Positions 35,301 through 48,759 of a DNA stretch of 64,000 nucleotides are shown here, in pieces (the stretch's first letter is position 1; the number at the start of each line of letters is the position of its first letter). The notes beneath the pieces were generated by a model. The model was not told the DNA's origin. It saw nothing but the letters and a program-made list of their open reading frames with translations, and did no database searches. A program made the position numbers and the translations under genes. The DNA is from Voacanga thouarsii (lineage: Eukaryota > Streptophyta > Magnoliopsida > Gentianales > Apocynaceae), in assembly GCA_026120185.1 (NCBI GenBank), contig JANUWF010001053.1:248001-312000 (forward strand), read 5' to 3'.

Positions 35301-36692
35301 ATGGAGAGTTGTTTCAGGCTTAGGCTAGCTAAATTTAGCTATGGAATGGCAAAGGATTTTTTGGTTTTATCAACTGGCTAAATGATTGTTTTAATGGAAC
35401 AAAATATGGAATTTTAATTTGAAGTTTGAACAAGTTTGGATAGAGTAAAGATAGGAGCAATTTAATGTATGATAATGGTGTCCTATTATTCAAGGCTGAT
35501 GGAGAAGCCAAGAGGTTCAGTTCATGGCTATACAAGAGCCAAAATTTGGTAAAGTTTGTTGATGAATTTCGCCCTTAGCATGAAGACGCAAAGCTGGACA
35601 AAATTTTCTAGAATTAAAGCTCAAGAACACTTGGAATTGAAATTGTTTTAGTGAAGAAATTTTGGTCCACTTTGGAACGATTTTGCTGCTGGATTTTAAG
35701 GGTTTTTGAAGGTCCATTAATGGTGGTTTTCTAGCCTTCAGCTTGAAGAAGAACAAAGAAAGTTCCAGCTGTTCATGTGTTCTAACGTATGGTTTCAAGA
35801 TCATGTTCAATGTTGCTAGTTTGTTGGAAAAATATTCTGGTTTGGCATTGTTTGTGAAGTTGCAAAAATTCAAGGAATTCCAGCCTTCAACCTCACACAA
35901 GGTAGTTGATTTCTTGAAAGAATTGGGTAGTGGAGCTTCCTGCAATTTTTCGAAAATAGCCTTGAAAGAAGTCTAGAAAAATTTTCAAATTTTTGACCAA
36001 GCCAAGAATAAGAAGAAGAAGATGTTCTTGAAGAAATAGCTATGGTGTTTCACTTGAAACCACAACCTATTTCTCCTTCCCATTTTCGGCCACCCCTATC
36101 CCACAAGTGCTGGGATTTTCGAAATTCCTAGCTAGGAATTATCCAAGAATTTTATGGTTATATAAATGAATTAAAGATTTAGGAATAGTTTAAATTCAAA
36201 AAGATTAGGACAAAGCTTGAAAGAATAATGGAGACATGAATTCTTCTAAAATTCTTTTTAGGACAAGACCACATGGTCAAGACATTACCATTGTGTCTTC
36301 CTTAAGACAACATTCCTAACTTTAAGGAATGTAAGAAAGAAGAAAATTCAAAAATGGATTAAGATAAATATGAATAAAACTTCAGTGATGGGATTTGAAC
36401 TCAAAACCTTAGAGATTAAGCCACAAAGCTCTAACCACTTAACCACATTAAATCTTGTTCCTATTTTCTCAACCAAATATTCATCTTATCTAAACCTCAG
36501 CCATCTTCATATTTTGACCTCGAGCAAAATTACATTTTTACCCTTTCAACTCAACAAGCACAAATAAATCATATAACCTATAAACCACAATTCTAAGACA
36601 CATAAAATCATTCATGGGATGTATTTTATGCATATAACATGATATGCATCCCGCCCCTCTTACTCTAGGGTGGGTTTAGGTGGGGTTTTACA
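32380..36692 (-). repeat. 5' LTR of a minus-strand family A element
   Basis: In minus orientation it starts TGTAAAACCCCACC at 36692 and ends GGGTGTTATA at 32380, about 4.3 kb. It matches the LTRs at 601 and 8412, including the tRNA-like module (36386-36446), the degenerate near-palindrome (33145-33167) and the U5 block (32419-32456). The right flank is Copia LTR sequence; the far end of the element is not recognisable. The 142-codon frame at 35517-35945 lies inside the LTR and shows no known domain. Confidence 0.85.
36386..36446 (-). other. tRNA-like module in the minus-strand family A LTR
   Basis: On the minus strand TGGTTAAGTGGTTAGAGC is followed by TTTTGAGTTCAAATCCC. Same LTR position as 871-933. 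Confidence 0.5.
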
Positions 36693-39600
36693 GATATTAT
36701 ATTCTAAAATGAGTTTATTGCACTGTAATTTATAATTAAAAGGTTCATGTCAAGCCACTTGATTTTCGAGACTCTTGGATGATCATGATGTATTGCCAGA
36801 TACCGCTCATTATGTAACACCCCCACTAAAGGTAACAATGGAAGCATATCAGTATCGGATGTCGCCTCATCTAGTAACCTAGACAGGGGTCTTTATAACA
36901 ATAAAAAAATAAAAAAAATCAACAAAGTATTTAAGGTCCAGATCCATACAACAACCCATACTGATGGTCACCTACAGATATATAGCAAAGATTCTCATAC
37001 ATGAAAATTTCTATTCAACATCAGTAATATGGTACATTATCCAAAAGGGAAACATTCGGACCTATTCTGCTGTCACTGTGGTATCATCTTCTATCCATAG
37101 GTCCGCTCAACTCTGAATCCTACAAAAGGTAATATAAAAGACACGTGTGAGTGAAAAATCACCCAGTGAATCTCGTCTATGCTAGTACTTTATCAAAGAG
37201 GCAGAGTACACAAAACTTTTTATGGAAAGCATATCATTTATTCATTAGAAATGAATCCAAAAGTCTTTGATGAAGAGTTTATTCAGAACTTAATCATTTT
37301 TGAAAAACTGTATTTCAATTTTCAAATCATTGCCCTAGTTTTCAAATCACAGGCACTTCTTCAACAGAAGGTCGGTTTGTATTCACATGCAAGTTGCGCA
37401 GTCCTTGCCTTCGGCGCCACGTATTATTATATTGAAACCACAGCCACTAGAACTCAATCGTGTGTCACCGGAATAAGTACACCGCAGCGTACTTTTGCTC
37501 AGGTATACCACAGCATACCTAGTGTACCGCAGTACATACTTGCCACCATAAGCTAGGAGTCCCAATCCTGATGTCAATCACCATCGACACGGCAAGGAGT
37601 CAAACGCATTGAGTGTCCCCTCCCGGTATCCAGTGAATGACTCAAAATCAAGAAGCGCTTGCAGACTTGGCAATTGCCAAGTGCTAAACGGCTAGCTAGG
37701 ATGACCCATCTCAATATCCTGTCGCCCTGTTTGGAGTAAGATAATCCCCAGAACTGATCGGGTTACTTGTGGTCATCTGCCTCTAACATGAGCTAGTACA
37801 AAGATCAAAGTCCTTGCTGAGTACTCAACGTTAACAATACCAACCCCATCTGACTGATCATGCCAGAGGGTTATCTGAACCCACAGAATTTTCAAATCAA
37901 AACAGTTTTGGGGCAGAACAACATTTTCAAAATTTGATCTCACTGACTTGCAAGTCAGATCATCATTCACATAGGTTCTGCAGAGCCAATCAATTTATTC
38001 CATGGCACATTAGGCTAATAAAATAATTTCAGGGATCAAAAGTTTATTTTTCAAAAGTCGATTCATCACGAGAGAACATTTTCCAAAATCATGTTCAAAC
38101 AGGATAAAAAGTTCTGTTCACAGATGAAAACATGTTTCCAAGAGTATCCGAGTCATTTTCCTTATACTCGATCAAAAAATTTATTTCTAAGGGTATTCAG
38201 GTCATTTTACCCGTACCAGATTTCCAAAAGACTTTCCGAGGGTATTAGGGTCATTTTACCCTTACCCGATTTGAAAAGTATTCACAAAAATTCCAAAAAA
38301 GGTATTTCGGTAATCTACTGAATACCTGAGTTCCCAAGGTTTTCATAAAACATTCCAATAAGGTTATTTGGATCATTTTCCAAATACCCAATTCCAAAAG
38401 GAACTCATTTCAAGAAATCCATAATTCTAATCCCAAAAGAGGATTAAATTCAAAGTTTCCAAACATATTTCCATAAAATGTTCCAATAAGGGCACTCCAG
38501 TCAATTTATGGATACCCGATTCTAAAATTTACCATTTTTTTAAAATCCCAAATATTTAATCCAAAAAGGACTAAATTCACAAAATTCATGCATTAGTTGT
38601 CCAGTAAAGTTTCGAAGCCAATTATGATGTTTAATCGAGACCAAAATTGCATAAAAATAATTCTTGCTCAGATAAACCTTAAACATATTTAGGGATTTCC
38701 AAGAAGGTATATAATATAGCATTTCATGAAAAAACAAGGCACACTAGCTTTAGAAAGAGTTTTAGAAATCCAAGGGACTCACTCGTGTCCTATACAACTC
38801 TTTCCGTTTATGTCCGTTTAACCTTCGTTTCTACCATTTTCAAAGTTCTGTTGGTCATTTGTCATTAAACCTACACGAAACATCGTTTTTGGGTCAATTT
38901 GTGTTTGGCCGAAAAATAGCCAATAGGTAGCCGACGTCCAACCAACGTTTAGCCGACGGGGGCCGACGATTAGCCGATGGTTAAGAAAAACGTTCAACTT
39001 TCATTCTCATCGTTTGTTTGATTCTTTCATTTTCATTTTTCCACATCCTTTATCCCTTCATAAACAAGTGATTCACTTCATATTTCCCAATCATTTCATC
39101 CAAAATCATATAAGTAATCTTTTCTAAATTCGTCCATGTTCTAAGCAAAATTATGAATTTTTGCTATTTTGAAACATGATTTTGTTTTGGACATAACTTT
39201 CAATCCATAACTCTGCTTTGGCTCTATTATTCACCATAATGACCGTAAGACTTTTAACTTCAATTCTGTACAGGCCATCTTCAAAGTTCTAGTTCCAATA
39301 ATGTGCTACTGGGCAAAAACAGTCTCAGTAGTTTTGCCTAAATTTCACTATTCATGCTTTTCTTTGTTTTCCTTTAGCCTTTAGCACCTTGGAACCATTA
39401 ATTCATTCAATGCTCCTTCAAATTATCTCCAATTTTGAATTTTCAGATTTCCAGTAGTTCACAAAAGTCACACTTATTCATTAAAATTTCACCTCATTTA
39501 ATCAAAAGCTAGTTTAAACCATTTTTTTTCCCAACCAAATAATTCCATTTTTATCCTACTTTGATCATCACAGCCGAAAATAAGCCTTCAAGCTACCATA

Positions 39601-41669
39601 ATTATTCAGTTCTTCCTCACACAAAACATCATTGAAAAGCCCTTAGGCATCCGGCACATATATAAGCATGTATAAAGTTCATGCACAAAAGTTCATAATC
39701 CCTAGCTTTGATCCGAAATCAATACATGAAAGTCATGCTTTTATGTTTAAAATTCACATCATCATAATCATCATCCACCCAAAAAAAACTTTAATTCATG
39801 CAAGGTAGGGTTTTACCATATATTTAAGGTTATTTGGTGTGATTTGCTCCATGAACACCAAGGCATCACCTAGTACACCAAGAACACACACTAACTAGCC
39901 TTTTTGTTTTCTCTTGTTTGATCTCTTTTCTCTTGGTTTTTCCCTTCTCTTGGCTGCTGAAATTTAGGCTGTTTATCAGCCCTTTTCCACCGCCATTCAC
40001 CCCTCCAATCTTGGCCCTTCATTTCTTGTCTTGGTTTAATTCAATGGTGGATATTTCTAAGTGTGTTCCAATAGGATTTTTACACACCAACCACTTTTCC
40101 TCCACAAAATTTTCCTTTACATGAAATTCTTGGCCAATTTCTAGCCATTCATTCATCTTCTCTTGGTCTAAATATTAGCCAATTATATTGCTTAAGACCT
40201 TAATCAAGTGGGCCCACAAGTGATGTGTTCCAATAACAAAATTACACATCATTCTTCATTTATTTTGCAAAGCTTATTTAAGAAGTCTTGCATGCATGAA
40301 TCTTTTATGCATCCTCTCATTATTTGAAACTTGCCTTTTCACCAATCACAAGAAGCCACACGTCCCGTTTTCAACCACATTTTACTATTGTCTTCAGAAA
40401 TGACCAAAATCGGGTCCGTAACGGAAAAATATTTTATTTCACCATTCAACTCCAAAATTTTAATTGAATCCATTGGTAACACTTAAATTCTTCAATTCCT
40501 TCTTTACTTGGTCAAATATACTGTCAAAGTCACGAGTGCGGTCAAAATGACAAAAATGCCCCGATACCTCAAGTAGCACAATTTGCACCAAAACGTGCAT
40601 CTCATTATACTGATCAATTTCTCTTTCTAGAATACCCTAAAATTCTTATTTTGTTAATATTAATAGCCTTCCAAAAATTTAGGGGACGGGTAGAACAAAT
40701 CCAATAATTACATCCAGGTCCCGACAAAATTATATTTCACCAAAGTATTCATCTCAATACACCGATCAACTTTTGTTTTGGCCATTGATATAAATTCTCA
40801 CCCTATTACAGATAGTAGCCAACCGAAAGTAAAAAGAAAAAAGAAAAAAAGCGGGGTGTTACACATGATCTGCTGAGTATAGGTTTATTAATTGGTGAAT
40901 TAATAAATCAATCCTGATTAGAATTAATAGGTTAATTCTAAATTATTAAGGATTATTAATCTCAAAGAAGTTTGGATTAATTCTTATTTTGCTACCAATA
41001 GATTGGGAAATCTAATATGTTACAGACAATAGAGGATTATGTATTTGATAACATTGTGGGGTTAATTGTTAGAAGTAGAAGTTTTTTTTTGTCAAATTAT
41101 AATTAGTTATAATTTTAGGGTCAAATTATAATTGTGAGAACTTATAGGTTCCAATTACAATTAAAGAATTCCAATTCTTTTAGAATTCACAAGACGTGTG
41201 ATCAGTGGTTATTTCTAGGATTTTTCCCAGAGGATATGCCGTGGTTGTTTGATCTTAAAAATACACTGAGAAAAATTAGTTTCTGGGTTTTTTTTATACA
41301 CACGATTTTTTCTTCTCTTCTCCATGAGTTACCCTAGCCGCCAAGAAATTCTCCTAGAAGAGAATCTTTGGTTTCCTTCAGAGCATAACTTATTTGGATA
41401 CTATCAGAGTCAATCTCATATTAAGATTGAAGCGACGAGACATCTGCGTGGTGTTGAACTATTTATATTGAGAAGTCGTTCTCAAAAGGTTACTTTCGAA
41501 TTTTGGATCGTGCCTCAGTATTTGACTAGAAGTTTTATTTTACGGTGTAGCACAAAGAAGGTATTTTACTCATCTTATTTATCTGTTATGCACACCTTGT
41601 GGATTATGTTCTTTTTGGTATCTTAAATCTTCCGCTGTGCAAACTTGTTTTTGCATGAGATACCTTACA
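36693..41669 (+). repeat. 3' LTR of the Copia element, truncated and interrupted
   Basis: 36693-36812 and 40869-41669 together match the 5' LTR from about 20345 to its end, closing ACCTTACA at 41669. The first ~550 bases of the LTR are missing on the left, where the minus-strand family A LTR abuts. A family C LTR (36813-40863) splits it. Immediately to the right lies Tekay gag sequence, not Copia, so 41669 is the element end. Confidence 0.75.
36813..40863 (-). mobile_element. Solo LTR, family C, second copy
   Basis: 4051 bp, opening TGTAACACCCC and closing GGGGTGTTACA, an exact 11-base inverted pair. Flanks are CATTA (36808-36812) and CATGA (40864-40868). The uninterrupted Copia LTR has CTCATGATC here, so the TSD was CATGA with one change. 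It is homologous to 28268-32285, including the tandem repeats near 38130-38530. An A-rich AAAAAGAAAAAAGAAAAAAAG stretch lies just before the right terminus. Confidence 0.9.
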
Positions 41670-42090
41670 AGACTGCTGCTCTAGAGGACCAACAAGGAAG
41701 TGTTATAATTGTGGAAATATGAATCACCTAAGGAACAACTGTCCCAAGCCATTGAGGATCAATTAGGTAACCCCTACCTAGGTAACGAGCAACAAAGGAA
41801 ATACTTCTAAAGCTTCTGGGAGTGGTGGTAAAAAACCCTAAATAAAGGCTAAAGTCTTTGTATTGAACTAGAAGGAGGTTAGAACTAATATAGCCATAGT
41901 GAAAAGTACGCTTATTATCCAACACTGTCATATGAATGCTTTTATAGACCCTGATTCTCTGCAATTCATTTGTGAATAAAGGTTGTGTATGCCACATAGC
42001 TAAGGACGAGGTAGAGTTGCCTTATACCCTCTTAGTGAGTATACCACTAATAAAGTCGACAGAAGTTGGCAAGTGATAGGGCATAAATTT
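41670..42090 (+). pseudogene. Tekay-type gag end and protease remnant
   Basis: CYNCGNMNHLRNNCPK is a CX2CX4HX4C zinc knuckle (about 41697-41745). A linker with GSGGKK follows, then KAKVFVLN with KEVRTN and a protease-like segment HCHMNAFIDPDSLQFI. In related chromoviruses this region reads as a small-residue-rich protease active site near IDPGS or IDSGA, so the catalytic motif is altered. DEVELPYTLLVS matches the next protease strand. Stops are present. It continues, after a gap, the gag fragment at 19385-19795 on the other side of the Copia element. Confidence 0.7.
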
Positions 42091-42558
42091 ACCTATATTT
42101 TCCTAGTTATTTGACGTCATTTATTAATAATTTTGATGTAATAACTAGCTAATGTTAGGGATATACCCTAGAGTCAATTTGTACTTATACTATTGTCGTT
42201 ATGTTTTATATAATAATATGAGGTTTTCCTTTCTATGAATAGTGCACTTTGTTTTGTGATCAACGAGTACATGACTTGATAGTAAAACCCAGCAATGAAT
42301 ACAATGACTATTCTAAAACTGTCACTGATCAATTATTATTATTAGAACAATAATAAATTAAGATTAGTATGTTTGTAACTTGATGGCTATGTTTTACTGG
42401 TCATGGATATTTGTGACTTCAAGTCAAAACATAAATAAATGTTAGAAAACATTATATTGGACATGACCTACTGAGAGAGTACTTCATGGAACATGTCATA
42501 AGTACTTTCTAGCCATAATGATATTAAAAGTCCTTCGACCTAAATTCATCATAGTTTC

Positions 42559-45500
42559 TATAACACCCCGCTACCTAGGCTCACCAAGGTCGGGGATGTC
42601 ACCCCGTCCAAAGGACAAAGGGTCTTTATAACTAGGTCACACAAATAAAACAGTGGAATAAAAAAATACTTTAACTTAAAAATTATTATAACCCAAGAAT
42701 AAATCCAAGAATACCAAAAACAAATCCATAATAAAATTTATCTACTCTCATCTCCCCAAAGCACTACACAAAATAAATTATCAGAAAATCTTCCAGGGCA
42801 GGCAATATCTAGCTACTCATCCCCACAGCAGGATCGACCTGAAATCATGGTAAAAATGGTGATGAGACAAAAATCTCAGTAAGTCCATGTGTGCTTTGAG
42901 TGTCCAGTGAAAACAGTTTGTGAATGTAAAGTATAAATTTTTATAAGAGAAGTACTGGCAAGCAATAAACATTAGTTAAAATCAAGAGTGGTGTTTTGGC
43001 TTTTCCAACCATACATAATCAATGAAATCAACCACTCAAAAGAAATGATCATGGGTTACCACACGTTGGGCCCCATAACCAGTCAGAATGCTAACACTTT
43101 GTGTAGACTGACAAAAAAGGTAGGTGATTGGCCTACCTGGCAAGATACTCCTCATTCTCTATACCCAAACAACAATCGAGTGTCCATTCCGGCAAAAGAC
43201 AATCACTTGACTGAAAAATAAATTGCTAGCTCGGACCGGCACGACCTACTAGACTGACATCTTATCCGGGTAGGACTCACCCCTCAGAGGCGGCCACCTA
43301 CTGAGAGACTTACCCTAACCCTTCAAAGACTAGCCCTAGCAATCCACCCTTATTGAGTACTCAACGTAACTTATCCCACTTGGGAAAATTGAACAAAACA
43401 CAGTCCTACTTGAAAATGGCAATTAAGGGTTTCCAAAATCTTTGTCAAAATCAGTTTTAGAAAGAGTTTTGAGTTTGACTAAATCTGCTTATGAATTTTC
43501 AAATAATTGTTTGACTGAAATAAGGAAGGAGTCAATCCTCAATTGCCTTTACAGAAATGAGTGTTCATGCACTCTGCATTTGGCTTGCCATAATAAACAT
43601 TTTACATCAATCAGGTTTTATGCAAGAGCTTACTTGATCCTTAGCTCGAGATAAAAAAAAGATCTCCGATTGCTGACCCAACTCCGCCTGGGGTAAATAT
43701 AAATCACAATCAAACTCAAGCCAAAATCTACTTTCACAAATAAGACTAACTTAACTCACTACTACCATGATCCTAGTATTCCAAGCTTTAAGGCCAAACA
43801 ATAAATAAAAGCTTTATAAACTAAGTCTAATTTGATATTTAAAATAATTAGTGTTTTGGGAAATAGGTACTAATAAGTTGAAGGTTTAATTCTTGCTAAG
43901 AATAATTTAGAGTTTATTTGATAAAGGGTCCTAGGTGGTATTAGGTAAAATAATAATTTAGTGATAATTAATTGCTAGAAAATAATTAATAATTACAATT
44001 AGTTGAAAATAAATTTTAATGAGTCTTGATTGAAAGATAATAAATAAATTTTAATAGGTTTTGGTTAAAAGATAATAATTAAATAAATATTTTACTTATT
44101 ATGATTATTTTCATAAAAGGCTTTATTTGATATTGTCATTTTATATAATATCTATATGTTTTATTTTTTTTCTAGCAAAAGTTATTATTTATTTGACTAA
44201 AATATCCTTACTATATATATAGTGATCCAAATCTACCCTTCCTAGGGTTTTTCGAAATTACTAGCAAAATTTATAATATTAAACATTTTATTGAAGAAAT
44301 AAAATTTAGCTTAGGGACAATTAGGTCATGATCACAATTTCACTTGCTAACCTCAATCATGAACATATACTCCACTTCAATTCATCAAATCAACCAAATC
44401 ATGAATAAAAGCATAGATCTAAATTTATCAAGGCATGATCCAACCCTTACTAGCATAAACATAATCATGGCTTCAATAATCATACATGAATATAAATCCT
44501 ATTCATCATAGATGACATAATCTCTAGCATACTTGATCACAAATACTACCTACGACAGGAGACATGCATTAAACCCTAAAAACACCATACAATCAACCAA
44601 GATAATCAACTCATGCATAAATCCCATCTCTATCATAAACACACATTTATTCATGCTTCAATCTCTACTTATCACAACAATACATGCTCAAATCCTATTC
44701 ATAATCTAACTCCTACCAACATCATCCTAGAGACATGAATCTAGAATTTAAAAGGAGGGTTGAAAAGGCTTACTTGATTGGTGAGTACCTTGAAGAAGTT
44801 TTGAATGGATCTCAACTCCTAGATGTCTAAATCCATCCAAGGAAGATGAAGAAAGCATGGCCATTGGTGAAGAACCATTCGACCAAGAAGAAGAGAGTGT
44901 TCGGCCAAGAGAGAGAGAGAGAAAGGGGGGGGAGAGGGAGAGAGAGAGAGAGAAGAAGAAGAAGAAGAGAGTCCATTAGCATACTTATTCATATATATAT
45001 ATATTCATTAGAGATCAAAGATTAGTGAAGATGAAGTTGTTTGAACAAACCTACGTTGAAGGTGTTCTTGAGCCTTCACAAAATTTCTGACTCTTTATCC
45101 AAAAGAGCAAGTTAGATTTTGGAGTTTGATGTTAAAAATGGTATGGACGGACTCACGGCAGTGAATAGATGAAATCTGGAATTTTTGGAAGAAGTTTGAA
45201 GTGGTTTGGAGAGGTATTAGGTGAAAGAAAGGAGTAGGTGTTCTTGGTGTTCTATGTGTGCTTGAAGGTTGAAGAGAATGGAAGGATTTTAGTTAATCTT
45301 GGCCGAAATTCTTAGGGAGAGAGTGAACGAATTGCTAGAGTGTTTTAGGTAGATGATTTTCTAGTTTGAAAGGAAAAAAGAAAGGCTAGTTGTTGAAATC
45401 CTAAAAGAATATTTTTGGGAATTAAATTTGGAAACAAAATATAGTAAGAATATCTTGTTCAATGGGGGCCTTTTGGAAGCTGTTCTGGTTGACTGCTGGC

Positions 45501-46916
45501 TAGGATTTCTGCTGGACAAAAGCTGGTTGAAAGAGGTTAATGGTGGCCGAAAAGAAGGAGTGTAATGGTGAAGGGAAGGTCTGGTTGTTGGAGGGACATT
45601 TTATGGAAGGTTGCTAAATCAAGTTTGCTGGGATTTTGGTATCCAATCAAGGCATGATTGCAGTGATTTGTTGGAGACATTTTCGGGCAGCCATGTCCGA
45701 TTTTCGTGCAAGAGCTTGGGGAGGACAATGGAGGTCAGTTTAGGGCTATTTAAGAGTGATTTGTGCAGAAGGAGGATGGAGTTTCGGTCAGGGCTGAATT
45801 AGGAAACAAAGCTGGACAGAAATCCTGTACAAAATTTTCGCTATTACTGGAATTTTCTTGTGCAGTTTTGGCTGCCATTTTCCAGCAAGCTTGCAGAGAG
45901 TTTGAAGGAGATTCCAAGGGTCTTTCATGGTTAGTTTCCAGCCTTCTTCATGGAGGAAAAACATGGCTAAGGAGCTGGGAGAAAACTAGAAGAAATCAGC
46001 TTGGTTTAGGGTCACCTATGCTACGATTTTGCCCAGAAATTTTTCTGGTTTTGCACAGCATTTGTGCAGTTCGAAAATGGCCAGAAAATTCTAGGTTTCA
46101 AGCTGTTCAAAAGGGCCATTTTCTAGTAGCATTTGGGAGGGAATAATGGCTGAAATTTTGACACTTTGAGGGCACAAGAAGCTGTAAAAATTGCAATTCA
46201 TGACTTGAAGGAAAATGAACCTAGCTAGAGTGAAGTTTTAGAAGGTTCACTAGGGGAATTAATTCTCTTGGAACCTTCCCCATCCCTCCCACATTTTTGG
46301 TCCATAAGATGTCTTTCCCTTAGACATTTTGAACCTTCAAAGCCACAGCACTTTACTGAAATATCTAGAATGGAATTGGCTAGAACAATGTTGACCAATC
46401 TAATGAATTAAGAATTAGGAGAAATTAAAGATCAAGAAGGAATGAATTCCTTTAAGAATTTTTGTATAGGGCACAAGAATAGGATTAGAGTACTCCTATC
46501 ATGTCTCCCCTAATGCAACACCTCTGCCCTACTTCTAAAGCACTTAAGGCCGAAAATACAACCTTCCCAAACAAAAATAAAATTTAATCATGCTAAAGCT
46601 CCAATGATGGAATTTGAACCCAAGACCTCAAGAATTAATTCCAAAGCTCTAACAACTAAACCCCAACAACTCTTGTTCTTATTTTCTCTCTAAAATATTT
46701 TTCCTATTTAATCCTCAAGTTATCTCCCTATTTTTACCTCAGGCAAAAATTACCATTTTGCCATTCTTACTCAATAACCATAATCAAGCACTTTAGACTA
46801 TAAAACCTGAATCCAAAGCACATAAAATCATATAAAAATATATTTAAACATGCAATAAAGTATGATATGCATCCCAATCCCCTTAATCTAAGGTTGGTTC
46901 CGACTGGGGTTTCATA
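42559..46916 (-). mobile_element. Solo LTR, family B, minus strand
   Basis: 4358 bp. In plus view it opens TATAACACCCCG and closes GGGGTTTCATA. GTTTC flanks both sides (42554-42558 and 46917-46921), a perfect 5-bp TSD. It corresponds in inverted order to 12372-16772: U5 block (42593-42632), near-palindrome (43282-43305), GA run (about 44910-44955) and tRNA-like module (46604-46668). The 127-codon frame at 45763-46146 is antisense to the LTR and has no known domain. Confidence 0.93.
46604..46668 (-). other. tRNA-like module in the minus-strand family B LTR
   Basis: On the minus strand TGGGGTTTAGTTGTTAGAGC is followed by TTGGGTTCAAATTCC at tRNA spacing; equivalent to 12624-12686. Confidence 0.5.
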
Positions 46917-46921
46917 GTTTC

Positions 46922-47885
46922 CTACTTGATAAGTTCTATATTTTAACGTTGTCTAAAGTTATCTTTAACCAGATAATAAATTAGACTACTATTGGATATA
47001 GAATAAATCAAGGAAAGGAATATGATTGATAATAAAGGAATTTGTCCCTCTCAATTATAGGAGAGATATCCATGGGCCCCTTGATAAGTTAGACTGTTAA
47101 AATGCATGGCCGTGCTCAAATATATCAATCTAAGATATTGATACTATTTATTTGAACAGTCTACTATAAAATTAAGAAATAATTGATTAAACTTAATAAG
47201 GATGACATGCTGCGTGCCTTATGCTTAATCTGGATATCGTGTGACAAAAGGACTAAATATAAAATTGTGGTTTGGTTCAAAGAGATCACTAATCTTCATT
47301 TAACCTAGATAGTTATAATGTTTTTCTAGAAAGCGCTTATAACTTGTGGGCCATTTAAATATGATTTAGACATACCGCCAGTGTTAAATGAACCTATAGG
47401 GTCATACAATAAGCGAACTTGTTAGGTTATTTTTCTGGTAACCAGATTCGATGAATTTGGAAATATGTCTAAGTTAATAAAACTTATAAAATTTACCAGA
47501 TACAATGAATTTGAAAATATGTCCACATTCGATGTATCTGGATAATGTCTAGATTATAAGAATCTGGCTCGATAAATTACCGAGATAACGGCAGAATCTT
47601 ATCATATCAGTTTTAATTTAATTTGAATTTAAATTAAAATATGATAAGATATTATTAGAATTGGACTCTAAGAGGTTCGAGGATTTTTTAAGAAAACCCT
47701 AGCCGTCTTTCTCAAGAGCCCTGTTCTGTTGAAAATGTTCGTGCCTCCATTCACTAGGAAAAAAAACCCCTCTAAAACCCTAGGCGCTAGCACTCTTGGG
47801 GTAACGAGTTAGTTTGCCGTGTGTATCCGATAAAGGACGTTCGCACTCTGCAACATCTGGTGATCGTTCGGGTTGCACGTACAAC
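46922..47885. other. Copia LTR body between the two insertions
   Basis: Non-coding. GAATTTGGAAATATGTC and GAATTTGAAAATATGTC recur near 47453 and 47509, a local direct repeat. At about 47608-47650 a short AT-rich inverted repeat is seen (TCATATCAGTTTTAATTT with AATTAAAATATGATAAGA). Confidence 0.5.
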
Positions 47886-47895
47886 CACTACTAGA

Positions 47896-48745
47896 AAAAA
47901 GTGATTTACCAACTAACAAAATCGATTGGTAATTAGCTAAATTCGGTTGGTAATCATGATTTACCAACCAATTACCAACCGACTGGCGTCGCATGCAAAA
48001 ACCTTAGCTTGTAAATTTTCCAACCGAAATTTATTGGAGTCCGTTGGTAATTACTATTTGCATTTCGGTTGGTACTATAAAATCATTAGTTGGAAATTTG
48101 GCATTAAGTTTGACATTTAAGTGGGCTATTTCGGTTGGTAATTACCAACCGAAACTTGGTTGGTAATGTAAAAGCTTCGGTTGGAAATTTGGCATTTAGT
48201 TTGACATTTGAGTTAACTATTTCAGTTGGTAATTACCAACAGACATTTACGTTACCAACCCATTGTTGCAATTGGTAATTATCAACCGAAAATGTAGTTT
48301 GTAAATTTATAATTTTTGGTTGGTAAATTTGTATTGAATATAAGATTATAATATATTAATTTACCAACTGAGACATATTGCTACCAACCGATATATGTGT
48401 AGGTAATTACCAACTACTTTAGCTATTTAAAATCTGTTAGTAATTTTTTGTTGGTAAATTACTAACCGAGTTGTTCATTTGCTAATTCTTTTTTTCCGTT
48501 GGTAGTTTTCTTTCTTTACCAACCAAATATTCAGTTGGTAATTTTCTAACTATTTTAGTAATTTAAAATTTGTTAGTAATTTTTTGTTGGTAAATTACCA
48601 ACTAAGTTGTTTGTTGGTAGATAGTTGGTTTGAAAATTACTAACTGTTATTTAATAAATTACCAACCGAATTATTTTCAATTACCAATTGAAATACTAAC
48701 CGAATTCTATTCAATTACCAACTGATTTTTCAGTTGGTAATTTTT
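47896..48745. repeat. Left subterminal repeats of CACTA element 2
   Basis: Many copies of GGTTGGTAATTACCAACCGA, itself a near-palindrome, and of half-units TTGGTAAAT or ACCAACCGA. The density falls off after 48745. Confidence 0.9.
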
Positions 48746-48759
48746 CTTTAATTTGACAG

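Noticed and set aside
35517..35945. A minus-strand frame of 142 codons, the longest frame in the window.
   Set aside because: It lies wholly within the minus-strand family A LTR, shows no domain, and is not open in the other family A LTRs.
36693..36697. GATAT as a TSD for the minus-strand family A LTR.
   Set aside because: No matching copy next to 32379 (CCATT). The LTR is adjoined there by its own primer site, so a TSD is not expected at that side.
45763..46146. A plus-strand frame of 127 codons, similar in part to the minus-strand frame at 13136-13444.
   Set aside because: Both are the same stretch of family B LTR read antisense. Similarity reflects shared LTR sequence, not a gene.
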